Of a stretch of 64,000 bases of DNA, positions 9,248 to 17,233 are shown piece after piece (the stretch's first letter is position 1; every line of letters begins with the position of its first letter). The DNA is from CAXTSE01 sp035554115. GTDB taxonomy: Bacteria; Actinomycetota; Actinomycetes; Actinomycetales; Microbacteriaceae. Position numbers and translations under genes: made by a program. The stretch is from assembly GCA_035554115.1 (NCBI GenBank), contig DATMIW010000013.1, positions 94,848 through 158,847 on the forward strand. Reading direction: 5' to 3'. Under the pieces are notes generated by a model. It was not told the origin of the DNA, searched no databases, and was given only the letters and a program-made list of their open reading frames with translations.

Positions 9248-9679
9248 TTACGCCTCCACCGTGATCCCCATCGAACGGGCGGTGCCCGCGATGATCTTCA
9301 TTGCTGCCTCAACATCGTTCGCGTTGAGGTCGGCCTGCTTCTGCTCGGCAATCGCACGCACCTGGTCGCGGCTGAGCTTGGCGACCTTGACGGTGTGAGG
9401 AGTCGACGAGCCCTTCGCGACGCCTGCAGCCTTTTTGATGAGCTCGGCGGCGGGCGGGGTCTTGAGGATGAACGTGAACGAACGGTCTTCGTACACGGTG
9501 ATCTCGACCGGGATGACGTTGCCGCGCTGCGACTCGGTCGCGGCGTTGTACGCCTTGCAGAACTCCATGATGTTCACGCCGTGCTGACCCAGGGCCGGGC
9601 CGATGGGCGGGGCCGGGTTCGCGGCGCCGGCGTTGATCTGGAGCTTGATCAGGCCGGTCACCTTCTTCTTCGGTGCCAT
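9248..9679 (-). CDS. rplK: 50S ribosomal protein L11
   Basis: 143 residues with the Pro-rich N-terminal domain (NPAPPIGPALGQHGVNIMEF), which contacts L7/L12 and thiostrepton-type antibiotics, and a C-terminal domain binding the GTPase centre of 23S rRNA (GTARSMGITVEA end). It is the first gene of the rplK-rplA pair and lies 391 bp behind nusG, further than in many relatives. Confidence 0.98.
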   Translation of the reverse strand: MAPKKKVTGLIKLQINAGAANPAPPIGPALGQHGVNIMEFCKAYNAATESQRGNVIPVEITVYEDRSFTFILKTPPAAELIKKAAGVAKGSSTPHTVKVAKLSRDQVRAIAEQKQADLNANDVEAAMKIIAGTARSMGITVEA

Positions 9680-9756
9680 AGCTTTCCTTACTGTCGTGCC
9701 ACAAACGTGGCTCTCCCACGAACTAGCCGAGTGCTAGCAGTGGTGGTGGTTGCGCC

Positions 9757-9789
9757 GGTCGAGTAGCCGCACAGTGGCGTATCTAAACC
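9757..9789. repeat. Dispersed palindromic repeat, type A
   Basis: Starts GGTCGAGTAGCCGC and ends GTATCTAAACC, matching the GGTTGAGTAGC...GCGTATCGAAACC pattern seen elsewhere in the window. Confidence 0.7.
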
Positions 9790-9825
9790 AAGCAACCTCA
9801 GCACTTTACCGGATCCGGAGCGGCT

Positions 9826-9861
9826 GGTCGAGTGCCGCGCACAGCACGGTGTATCGAGACC
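9826..9861. repeat. Dispersed palindromic repeat, type A
   Basis: Starts GGTCGAGTGCCGC and ends GTGTATCGAGACC. It lies 36 bp from the preceding copy in the same orientation. Confidence 0.7.
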
Positions 9862-9994
9862 ACCCAACCGCACCGCCAGCACTAATTCAGCCGCTACGCC
9901 GCCCAGCGCGCATCTCGCCCCAGGGAATTGCACGTCCGGGCAGCGACAGTGGCTGAATTCGTGTCGGCGACCCGGCACACAGCGGATACGGCAA

Positions 9995-10024
9995 AAGCCC
10001 CGGCGACCGGAGTCGTCGGGGCTT
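9995..10024 (-). terminator. nusG terminator
   Basis: A stem AAGCCCCG / CGGGGCTT with the inner GCGAC / GTCGT pairing. On the minus strand it ends in CTTTTGCC, a short T-run past the nusG stop. Confidence 0.75.
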
Positions 10025-10029
10025 CTTGC

Positions 10030-10053
10030 GGTTTCGATACGGCGCCGCGCGCC
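10030..10053. repeat. Dispersed repeat type A, inverted and partial
   Basis: GGTTTCGATACGGCG followed by CTCAGCCGG, the reverse orientation of the type A element. It lies between the nusG stop and its terminator, so it is probably transcribed in the nusG 3' UTR. Confidence 0.55.
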
Positions 10054-10070
10054 TTCTCAGCCGGCGAAAA

Positions 10071-11021
10071 CTAGAGCTTCGTCACCTGGTCGAACGACAG
10101 CTCGACCGGCGTCTCGCGCTCGAACAGCGAAACGAGCACGGTGAGCTTGCCGCTCTCGGGCTTGATCTCGCTGATCGTGCCGGGAAGTCCCGCGAACGAG
10201 CCCTCTTTGATCGTGATGGTCTCGCCGACCTCGAAGTCGATCTCGGCTGGGATGACGCGCGCCGCAGCTTTGCCGCCCTTCGACGTCGCACCCGCCTTGG
10301 CCGGAGCTTCCACGATCTGCACGAGGCTCTTCAACATGTTGAAGGCCTCTTCGAAACGCAGCGGGGTCGGGTTGTGGGAGTTGCCCACGAATCCGGTCAC
10401 GCCCGGCGTGTGCCGCACAACCGACCAGCTGTCTTCGTTGAGATCCATGCGCACCAGCACGTAGCCGGGGATGCGCACGCGGTTGACGAGCTTGCGCTGG
10501 CCGTTCTTGATCTCGACGACGTCTTCCATCGGCACCTGGACCTCGAAGACGAAGTCCTCCATGGCCATCGAGGTGCGGCGCGATTCGATGTTCTGCTTGA
10601 CGCGCTTCTCGAAGCCGGCATAGGAGTGGATGACATACCACTTACCGAATTTGCCCCGCAGCTCTGCGCGGAACTCCTCATAGGGATCGACCTCGGCCTC
10701 TTCTTCGGCTTCGGCTTCCTCTGCCTCTTCGTCGGTCGCTTCGACAGCGGCTTCGGCCTCCTCGGCCGAGTCGATGTCGAGCGCGTCATCGACGATGGCA
10801 TCGGCTTCGGGATCGGAAGCCGCGTCGAGAGCATCCAGCAGCTCATCGAGCCCGGCCTCGACATCCTGCTGCTCGTCCACCAGGTGGACGGCGTTGTGCT
10901 CAGCAGGATCGACCGAGTGCGTCTGGGCGTCGAGAACGTTGCCCTCCTGGGCCTCGTCTTCTTCTGACGACTGCTCGGCGGCCGTAGCCAGGTCGATGTC
11001 GCGTCGTTCGTGTTCCGTCAT
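10071..11021 (-). CDS. nusG: Transcription termination/antitermination protein NusG, with long acidic N-terminus
   Basis: 316 residues against about 180 in E. coli. Residues 1 to ~130 are extremely Glu/Asp/Ala-rich (e.g. EEAEAEEEAEVDPYEEF) and probably disordered. The NGN domain starts at GKWYVIHSYAGFEKRVKQN and the KOW domain lies at the end (GETITIKEGSFAGLPGTISE). NusG binds RNA polymerase and couples it to Rho or S10. Actinobacterial NusG proteins often have such an extension. secE lies upstream on the same strand. Confidence 0.97.
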   Translation of the reverse strand: MTEHERRDIDLATAAEQSSEEDEAQEGNVLDAQTHSVDPAEHNAVHLVDEQQDVEAGLDELLDALDAASDPEADAIVDDALDIDSAEEAEAAVEATDEEAEEAEAEEEAEVDPYEEFRAELRGKFGKWYVIHSYAGFEKRVKQNIESRRTSMAMEDFVFEVQVPMEDVVEIKNGQRKLVNRVRIPGYVLVRMDLNEDSWSVVRHTPGVTGFVGNSHNPTPLRFEEAFNMLKSLVQIVEAPAKAGATSKGGKAAARVIPAEIDFEVGETITIKEGSFAGLPGTISEIKPESGKLTVLVSLFERETPVELSFDQVTKL

Positions 11022-11076
11022 GCTTCTCTCGTATCTCGTCTGCGTCGGCCGTCGCCCTCACCCGGTGGGGGGAGCG

Positions 11077-11355
11077 TCAGCTGCCGTCGCCGTTGCCGAA
11101 GGTCCAGGCGACTCCCCAGCCGAACAGCATGTCCAGTCCATAGACCAGCGCCATCATGATGATGACGAACACGAGCACAACACCCGTGTAACTAAACAGT
11201 TCTTTGCGGGTCGGGGTAACGACCTTCTTCAGTTCGTTGACAACCTGGCGCATGAACAGGGCGACGCGGGCAAAGGGGTTGCGCTTTTCGGCGCGCTCCC
11301 GCTTGGCGCTCGCGACGAGGTCCTCACTGGGCTCCTCGACGACTTTGCGTGCCAC
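11077..11355 (-). CDS. secE: Preprotein translocase subunit SecE
   Basis: 92 residues from GTG 11355, starting MARKVVEEPSEDL. A charged cytoplasmic N-terminus is followed by the SecE signature FMRQVVNELKKVVTPTRKEL and one membrane helix (residues ~57-80). It is an essential clamp in the SecYEG channel. It is followed by nusG and preceded by tRNA-Trp, the standard order. Confidence 0.97.
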   Translation of the reverse strand: MARKVVEEPSEDLVASAKRERAEKRNPFARVALFMRQVVNELKKVVTPTRKELFSYTGVVLVFVIIMMALVYGLDMLFGWGVAWTFGNGDGS

Positions 11356-11413
11356 TGTGTCACCACCGTTTTCCGGTCAACTGGTTCCGAGGCGGTTGCC
11401 TCGAAATGCTGCG

Positions 11414-11486
11414 CAGGGCGGACAGGACTCGAACCTGCAACCTGCGGTTTTGGAGACCGCTGCTCTACCAATTGAGCCACCGCCCT
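11414..11486 (-). tRNA. tRNA-Trp (CCA)
   Basis: A 73-nt cloverleaf: acceptor AGGGCGG/CCGCCCT, D-arm GCTCAATTGGTAGAGC, anticodon loop CTCCAAA with CCA, and T-arm GCAGGTTCGAGTCCTGT. Discriminator G. It is directly upstream of secE. Confidence 0.97.
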
Positions 11487-11629
11487 ACAGAGCCGGATCG
11501 CATGGCTTCGCCACCGCCTCAGGAGACGGCTGCCACAAATGGGCACGACAAAGCTTGGCAGATTCGACTACCTCGTCAAGTGTAGAGCATCGTCGTTCGA
11601 CCGCACGAACAGCGGTTTAGGCTGGCAGG

Positions 11630-12838
11630 GTGGCACGCATCTCTCAGCGCATCGGCTCAATTGCCGAGTCGGCGACCCTCAAAGTCGACGCAAAAGCCAA
11701 GCAGCTGAAGGCCGCCGGGCGACCCGTGGTGAGCTTCGCGGCCGGCGAGCCGGACTTCCCCACCCCCGCACATGTTGTGGACGCGGCAGCCGAGGCGACT
11801 CGCGACCCGAAAAACCACCGCTACACCCCCGCAGCAGGCCTTCCCGAGCTGCGGGAGGCGATCGCGGCGAAGACGGCTCACGACAGCGGCCTCGTCGTCG
11901 ATCCCTCGCAGATCGTCGTCACCAATGGCGGCAAGCAGGCCGTCTACCAGGCTTTCGCGACGCTGCTCGATCCGGGCGACGAGGTTCTGGTTCCGACGCC
12001 GTATTGGACCACCTACCCGGAAGCCATCCGGCTGGCGGGCGGGGTTCCTGTGGATGTCTTCGCGGGATCCGAGCAGGGCTACCTGGTGACAGTCGACCAG
12101 CTGGAAGCAGCGCGCACCGACCGCACCAAGGTGCTGCTGTTCGTGTCGCCCTCGAACCCGACAGGCGCCGTGTATTCGCCCGAGCAGACGCGCGCGATCG
12201 GCGAATGGGCTGAGGCGCACGGACTCTGGGTAATCAGCGACGAGATTTACCAGAACCTGACCTACTCGTCGACAGGCTCAGGGACCGTGGAATCGGCCAT
12301 GTCGATCGTCGAGGCTGTGCCCGCGCTGGCCGACCGCACGATCCTGGTCAACGGGGTCGCTAAGACCTACGCAATGACCGGATGGCGCCTCGGCTGGATG
12401 GTCGGACCTCGCGACGCAATCGCCGCGGCCTCCAATCTGCAATCCCACCTCACCTCGAATGTGTCGAACGTGTCGCAGCGCGCCGGAATCGCGGCACTCA
12501 TCGGACCGCAGGACAGCGTCGAAGAGATGCGTCTCGCCTTCGACAGACGCCGCCACCTCATCGTTGACGGGCTCAACGCGATCCCCGGCATCGTGTGCCC
12601 GGTGCCCGCCGGTGCGTTCTACGTGTACCCGGATGTCACCGGCCTCCTCGGGCGTGAATGGGCCGGCGTGACGCCTCGCACCTCACTGGAGCTGGCGGAC
12701 CTGATCCTCGACAAGGCCGAGGTCGCCGCCGTCCCCGGCGAGGCGTTCGGGCCGAGTGGGTATCTCCGCTTCAGCTACGCGGTGGGCGACGACGACATCG
12801 TCGAAGGCCTGCGGCGCCTGGCGAAGCTTTTCGCGTAG
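11630..12838 (+). CDS. aspC: PLP-dependent aspartate aminotransferase (class I/II)
   Basis: 402 residues from GTG 11630. The fold-type I aminotransferase motifs are FAAGEPDFPTP, NGGKQAVYQAF, VSPSNPTGAV, and the PLP lysine in VNGVAKTYAMTGWRLGW near residue 240. It transfers amino groups between aspartate and 2-oxoglutarate. The segment after EIYQNLTY is longer than in the relatives I recall and its DNA matches a dispersed repeat (see finding). It converges on the flavin monooxygenase with a 9-bp gap. Confidence 0.9.
   Translation: MARISQRIGSIAESATLKVDAKAKQLKAAGRPVVSFAAGEPDFPTPAHVVDAAAEATRDPKNHRYTPAAGLPELREAIAAKTAHDSGLVVDPSQIVVTNGGKQAVYQAFATLLDPGDEVLVPTPYWTTYPEAIRLAGGVPVDVFAGSEQGYLVTVDQLEAARTDRTKVLLFVSPSNPTGAVYSPEQTRAIGEWAEAHGLWVISDEIYQNLTYSSTGSGTVESAMSIVEAVPALADRTILVNGVAKTYAMTGWRLGWMVGPRDAIAAASNLQSHLTSNVSNVSQRAGIAALIGPQDSVEEMRLAFDRRRHLIVDGLNAIPGIVCPVPAGAFYVYPDVTGLLGREWAGVTPRTSLELADLILDKAEVAAVPGEAFGPSGYLRFSYAVGDDDIVEGLRRLAKLFA
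12269..12286. repeat. Repeat-like TCGACAGGCTCAGGGACC inside aspC
   Basis: An 18-mer identical in its core (TCGACAGGCTC) to the type B repeats at 61711 and 62361. It is in frame within aspC and encodes part of STGSGTV. Confidence 0.5.
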
Positions 12839-12847
12839 TCCTGCCAG

Positions 12848-14185
12848 CTAGGCCGTGGCGTGCGGCGGTAGCGCTCCGGCACCGAAGAAGTGTTCCCTCA
12901 GCGTTGTTCCCGGTTCGGCAGGCTCCTCGAGAACACCGGCCGCCCGCAGCGCAGGCAGCAGCTCGTTGGTGATTTTGTCGATGTACTCGGCGTTCGACTC
13001 ATAGGAGACGGGAAGGATGACGCCGTCGCCTCCGACCGCGTCGACGAACTCGATCAGCTTCTGCGCCACCTGCTCGGGTGTGCCGAAGAAGTTGAGATCG
13101 CCCGCGCCGTACCGCGCGTGAAGGATCGCGTCGCGGAGCGGCATGACCCTCGCCATTTCGTGGAAAGGCTCCGACATGCTCCGAATCCCGGAGGGCTCGA
13201 TCCCTGCCGGAAGCGGCTCGTCCAGCGGGTATACGGACAGGTCCATATCAATTGATTGGGACAACCAGGTGACAGCGGCGGTGACCTGCAGATCGGATGC
13301 GGGGATCCCGTCTCCGGGCTTCCACTGCTGCTCGGTGAAGATGACGCTCGCCGGGAACACGGTCTTGATCGAATCCGGATTGCGCCCCGAATCGTGCGCC
13401 AGCTTGCGCAAGTCATCTCTGTCGGCACGCAGTTTCTGGACCATGCCGTCAGAGACGGGGACGAAGATCAGCTCCGCATTCTTTGCGGCGAACTGGCGTC
13501 CTCTCGGAGACGCACCGGCCTGAGCGAGAAACGGCACACCCTGGGGCGAGCGGACCACGTTGAGGGGCCCGGTGCTCGTGTAGTGCTCCCCCACGAAGTC
13601 GATCCGGTGCACGCGATCAGGATCGACGTACGTTTCGGAGGCTTCGTCGCGAAGCAGGGAGCCGGGCTCCCATGATTCCCAGAGGGCCCGGACGAGGTCG
13701 ACATACTCTTCCGCCCGTTCGTACCGCTCATCGTGGTCGGGAAGGGTGTCGAATCCGTAATTCTGTGCCTCGCTCTTTTCAAACGACATCACAATGTTCC
13801 AGCCGATTCGCCCTTTCGACATGCTATCGAGAGTGCTCAGCAGCCGCGCCAGGAGGTAGGGCGGGTAGAAGGTGGTGGACGCTGTGCCGATGAGCCCGAT
13901 TCGCTCGGTGGCCGCGGCGAGTTGGGCGAGAAGCGGGATGGGATCCTGGCTGGGCGCGGTGACAGCCATGCGTAAGGCATCGGCCATCGACCCGGAATCG
14001 TCGACGCGGACGGCCTGCGTGTCGAGGAAGAAGACGTAGTCCATCCCCGCTTTCTCGAACCGTTGAACCGTGTCGACGTAGAACTCTCCCGTCCACCAAT
14101 CGCCGCCGTGCTGCCGATCATTGCGCGCAAGCCAGGCGGGCGGGCAGAAGGACATGAGGGCACCGACTGAGAACTTCTTCGTCAT
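12848..14185 (-). CDS. FMN-dependent monooxygenase, NtaA/SnaA/DszA family
   Basis: About 445 residues from ATG 14185, preceded by AGGAGG. This is a TIM-barrel of the bacterial luciferase superfamily, with family features MSFCPPAWLARNDRQHGGDWW, FFLDTQAVRVDDSG, the RIGWNIVMSFEKSEAQNYGF block (typical NIVTS...A.NFG position) and GVPFLAQAGASPRGRQFAAK. Such enzymes use FMNH2 from a separate reductase to oxidise sulfur, nitrogen or aromatic compounds; no reductase is adjacent. It opens the 14-kb catabolic island and diverges from the MFS transporter. Confidence 0.85.
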   Translation of the reverse strand: MTKKFSVGALMSFCPPAWLARNDRQHGGDWWTGEFYVDTVQRFEKAGMDYVFFLDTQAVRVDDSGSMADALRMAVTAPSQDPIPLLAQLAAATERIGLIGTASTTFYPPYLLARLLSTLDSMSKGRIGWNIVMSFEKSEAQNYGFDTLPDHDERYERAEEYVDLVRALWESWEPGSLLRDEASETYVDPDRVHRIDFVGEHYTSTGPLNVVRSPQGVPFLAQAGASPRGRQFAAKNAELIFVPVSDGMVQKLRADRDDLRKLAHDSGRNPDSIKTVFPASVIFTEQQWKPGDGIPASDLQVTAAVTWLSQSIDMDLSVYPLDEPLPAGIEPSGIRSMSEPFHEMARVMPLRDAILHARYGAGDLNFFGTPEQVAQKLIEFVDAVGGDGVILPVSYESNAEYIDKITNELLPALRAAGVLEEPAEPGTTLREHFFGAGALPPHATA

Positions 14186-14488
14186 GGGGGAGTTCCTCCT
14201 GGGTTGCCGCTCCGGCCACAGCTGAGTCAGCGCCGGCGCGCGAAGCTGCCGCTGGTGCCGAAGTGTACACACAGTACGCGACACCGGGTCCTTTTTTCGC
14301 ATTGACTATCGCGTCGGCGCGTCGCAATGTGTACGCTCATTGGCACCCGGTTTCTGGCCGGTTCCGTTCACGCAACATCGCCGTTCGTGAAAGCACCTCA
14401 CAGATCGAGGGCGACTCAGCGGACACGGTTGATCAGCATTTTCAGCACCCGCATGTTCTTGTCGTCCCCTGATCTCCTTGGAGGAACC
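14186..14488. promoter_or_regulatory. Divergent promoter region, monooxygenase / MFS transporter
   Basis: 303 bp without a gene. GTGTACAC at 14263-14270 is an 8-bp palindrome, and a related ATGTGTACGC occurs at 14327. A possible promoter for the transporter is TTGACT (14302-14307), 17 bp, then CAATGT, overlapping the second GTGTAC. The paired motif could be an operator; no regulator is directly adjacent. Confidence 0.35.
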
Positions 14489-15778
14489 ATGTCCGAAACT
14501 TCCGCTGTTCTCAGCGACGACCCCCGCTCGGGCGCGACACCCGCTCCGGGGTTCAACGGCTACCGATCCACTGTCGCCGCCACGATTCTCGGAATCTTCA
14601 CCATGATGTCGGTGGGGGCATATGCCGTCCTGATCGTCACGGCCACAGTTCGCACCCATACGGACTTCGCCGCGCTCGGTGGGGCGGCAGCCGTAGAGAC
14701 CGTGTGCATCTTCCTTGGTGCCATCATCGGCAGCCGCGTCTATGGCCGGGTGTCGTTCCGCATCCTGTTCGCGTTCGGCGTGGTCGTCGTGATGGCCTAC
14801 ATCCTGCTCTACGGCTTCGCCACAGAACTCTGGATGCTGTACGTCGTCGAGGTCTTCCTCGGGCTCGTGCTCGGTATCTGTGCCTTCAACGGGATCAGCG
14901 CTTTCGTAGCGGCCTGGTTCATCGACCGTCGGGAACGCGTTGTGGGAGTCGCGCTAGGCGTCGTCGGATTCGGCACGGCGGTGGGCTCGATTCTTCTGAC
15001 GGTGCTCACAGGAATCTTCGGACAGCCCGCGGCCGTGATCGTCGTCGCGGCGTTGGGCTTGCCCGCCCTTCTCGCCTTGATCTGGGTGCGCACCCCCGAC
15101 GGCGTCACACAGAAGGCGCTGGGCAGCGACAAGGTCATCGAAGAGGTCACCTCACCCGACGAAGCACGTCGCGCCGGACGTCGCTCCCTGATGAGCGTCT
15201 CCTTCGTGGTGATGCTCCTCGCCGCGCTCGGGCTAGGGTTCGTGCAGTTCCTCGGAATCTTCATCGCCCCGATCATGCAGGGTGGCGGCCTCCCCGATCC
15301 CACTCTCGCGGGCGCGCTTGTCTCGGTCTCACTCGCCGCAAACAGCATCTGTTGCATCGTCCTTGGCTTCGTCGCCCAGCGATTCGGCATCCGCACCTAC
15401 GCGATCGTGGGTTACATCATCGCCGTGGTTGCCGTGGTGGCGTTCCTGCTGTGGATTCCGCTCGGATCGAATGTCGTATTCGCGTTCGTCATCGCGTTCC
15501 TCATCGGGTCGGGTGTCGGTCTCGCCACCACCTACTCGGCCACACTCGTCACCGACATTTTCGGAGTCGCGTCCTTCAACGCGGTCATGCCGATCATCGC
15601 GGGCACGACCTTCGTTGGGTACGGCGTCGCGGTCGGCGCTCTGCCGTCCCTGGTCGGCGCGGACGGGTCATGGGACACCGTGCTCATCATCGTGTTCGTC
15701 GCAGTAGTCCTCTCGGCCGTTCTGACCACGGTCGGGTTCTTTGCCTCTCCTGTGCGTCGCGGAAAGGTGGCGGTCTAA
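14489..15778 (+). CDS. MFS transporter, probable aromatic acid or monocarboxylate uptake
   Basis: 429 residues from ATG 14489 after GGAGGA. It has 12 hydrophobic segments with a central cytoplasmic loop around residues 205-230. The layout and the LGLVLGICAFNGISAFVAAW and GLATTYSATLVTDIFG segments resemble the OFA/oxalate-formate antiporter side of the major facilitator family. The GcvT-like gene starts two bases after its stop, so the two are probably co-translated and the transporter likely imports the demethylase substrate. The substrate is not shown. Confidence 0.8.
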   Translation: MSETSAVLSDDPRSGATPAPGFNGYRSTVAATILGIFTMMSVGAYAVLIVTATVRTHTDFAALGGAAAVETVCIFLGAIIGSRVYGRVSFRILFAFGVVVVMAYILLYGFATELWMLYVVEVFLGLVLGICAFNGISAFVAAWFIDRRERVVGVALGVVGFGTAVGSILLTVLTGIFGQPAAVIVVAALGLPALLALIWVRTPDGVTQKALGSDKVIEEVTSPDEARRAGRRSLMSVSFVVMLLAALGLGFVQFLGIFIAPIMQGGGLPDPTLAGALVSVSLAANSICCIVLGFVAQRFGIRTYAIVGYIIAVVAVVAFLLWIPLGSNVVFAFVIAFLIGSGVGLATTYSATLVTDIFGVASFNAVMPIIAGTTFVGYGVAVGALPSLVGADGSWDTVLIIVFVAVVLSAVLTTVGFFASPVRRGKVAV

Positions 15779-15780
15779 CC

Positions 15781-17145
15781 GTGGGGGCCCCGGAGGGCGA
15801 GTCGGTAACGAGTCTGCCGCTCGCCCGCCAGGTGCCCTTTGATCCGTCCGCACGCTCGTACGTCGATTTCGGCGAGTTCCACCCGCTGGAGTTCACCGGG
15901 TGGCAGGACGAGACGATGTCGTGGAAGGACGGCTGCTACATCCACGGCGGGCTGAGCTTCCTGATCCGGACCGTAGAGGTGAGTGGTCCGGATACGATGC
16001 GACTCCTCTCTGACCTCGCCGTCAACAGCTTCGACCGGTTCCCAGTGGGGTCAGCCAAGCATGTGATCTTCTGCAGCGAACGCGGCAACGTCATGCAGCA
16101 CGGAATGGCGTTGCGAGTCGCAGAGCAGCGCGTACGCAGCTACGACCTGTCGCCGTACCTCGTATTTGTCGCGCTGAGCGGCGAGTACGACGTGGAAGTC
16201 ACGGACGTTACCGACGACCGCTTCCTATTCCAGCTGGGCGGGCCGAAATCCCTGGAGATCGTGGAGAGAGCGGCGCAGCAAGACCTTCACGATGTGCCGT
16301 TCATGAAATTCACGCAGGCCACGATCGCGGGACATGAGGTGGATGTGCTGCGCATGGGGATGGGCGGAACTCTCTCGTACGAAGTGCACGGGTCGATCGA
16401 GGGGGCCCACGCGGTGTACGCCGCGATCATGAGCGCAGGCGAGTCGTTCGGGATTCGGAAGCTGGGATCCCTGGCCTATTGCTGCAATCACACGGAGAAC
16501 GGGTTCCCTCAGGCCGGCAGCCATTTCCCGCTCGCCTGGCTCGACAATCCAGAGTTCGCAAAGTGGGCGGAAGACATCTTGCCTCCTTTCGCGCGAGACA
16601 GCAGCGCGATCCCCCGGGGAACCCTTACGCAGGACATCCGCGAGCTGTTTCGCAACCCCGTTGAACTCGGCTGGGGGCACATGGTCTCGTTCGATCACGA
16701 GTTCGTGGGGAAGGCCGCGCTGCAGAAGATCATGGCGCAGCCGGTGCGCCGCATCGTGACGCTGCGCTGGAATGCGGACGACATCCTCGACGTGTTCCGG
16801 TCATACCTCGAGAAGGGCGAGCTCTTCAGATATATGGAGTTCCCGTTCGACTTCTTCGCGGGGTCGCCGGGGAACAGTCGCTATATGGCTGACGCTTTGA
16901 TGCGGGATGGGCGGACGGTCGGCGTTGCCATGCGACCGACGTACACCCTGTATTCCCGCGAGGTGATCTCGCTCGCGGTGGTGGACATCGACGAGAGTCA
17001 ACTCGGCACCGAGCTCACAATCCTCTGGGGCGACTGGGACGGGCCCACGAAAGAGATCCGAGCGGTGGTGTCTCGGTACCCCTATTTGGACCTGCCCAGC
17101 AACCAGGACTTCGATCTCGACACGATTCCGCGCTTCTCGGCATAA
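15781..17145 (+). CDS. GcvT/LigM-type tetrahydrofolate-dependent O-demethylase, divergent
   Basis: About 454 residues from GTG 15781. The glycine-cleavage T-protein fold is recognised from VSGPDTMRLLSDLAVNSF, AKHVIFCSERGNVMQHGMAL, LGGPKSLEIVE, GMGGTLSYEVHGS, GWGHMVSFDHEFVGKAAL and TILWGDWDGP near the end. Proteins of this size and order move methyl groups from methoxylated aromatics (LigM, DesA) or DMSP (DmdA) to tetrahydrofolate. It is the most divergent of four paralogues here; at the position where the others have the SxxLESxW-type motif it has CCNHTENGFPQAG. It probably shares a message with the MFS gene. Confidence 0.8.
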   Translation: MGAPEGESVTSLPLARQVPFDPSARSYVDFGEFHPLEFTGWQDETMSWKDGCYIHGGLSFLIRTVEVSGPDTMRLLSDLAVNSFDRFPVGSAKHVIFCSERGNVMQHGMALRVAEQRVRSYDLSPYLVFVALSGEYDVEVTDVTDDRFLFQLGGPKSLEIVERAAQQDLHDVPFMKFTQATIAGHEVDVLRMGMGGTLSYEVHGSIEGAHAVYAAIMSAGESFGIRKLGSLAYCCNHTENGFPQAGSHFPLAWLDNPEFAKWAEDILPPFARDSSAIPRGTLTQDIRELFRNPVELGWGHMVSFDHEFVGKAALQKIMAQPVRRIVTLRWNADDILDVFRSYLEKGELFRYMEFPFDFFAGSPGNSRYMADALMRDGRTVGVAMRPTYTLYSREVISLAVVDIDESQLGTELTILWGDWDGPTKEIRAVVSRYPYLDLPSNQDFDLDTIPRFSA

Positions 17146-17191
17146 CCGGGAAGGTTTCCGCCGGACTCACCATCCGGCGGAAACTTCCCGG
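17146..17191. terminator. Long bidirectional terminator
   Basis: A 19-20 bp stem (CCGGGAAGGTTTCCGCCGGA / TCCGGCGGAAACTTCCCGG) with one bulged base and a 7-base loop between two convergent demethylase genes. A second small hairpin, GCGCCC...GGGCGC, follows at 17192-17211. Confidence 0.85.
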
Positions 17192-17233
17192 CGCCCGAGA
17201 ACTTGGGCGCCCAAGAACCAGGACGCGCGGGAA

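Larger units (their letters stand above)
9680..10070. other. rplK-nusG intergenic region, repeat-rich
   Basis: 391 bp without a convincing gene. It holds three dispersed repeat copies (listed separately), the nusG terminator, and presumably the rplK promoter. Open frames crossing it are repeat-derived and have no family features. Confidence 0.7.

Noticed and set aside
9688..9978. 96-residue minus-strand frame between rplK and nusG
   Set aside because: It runs through two dispersed repeats, has Cys/Arg-rich composition without family features, and no ribosome site.
14704..15780. Long + frame upstream of the GcvT-like gene
   Set aside because: It is a shadow of the MFS gene in another frame, Arg/His-rich. 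Only the part from GTG 15781 is real.
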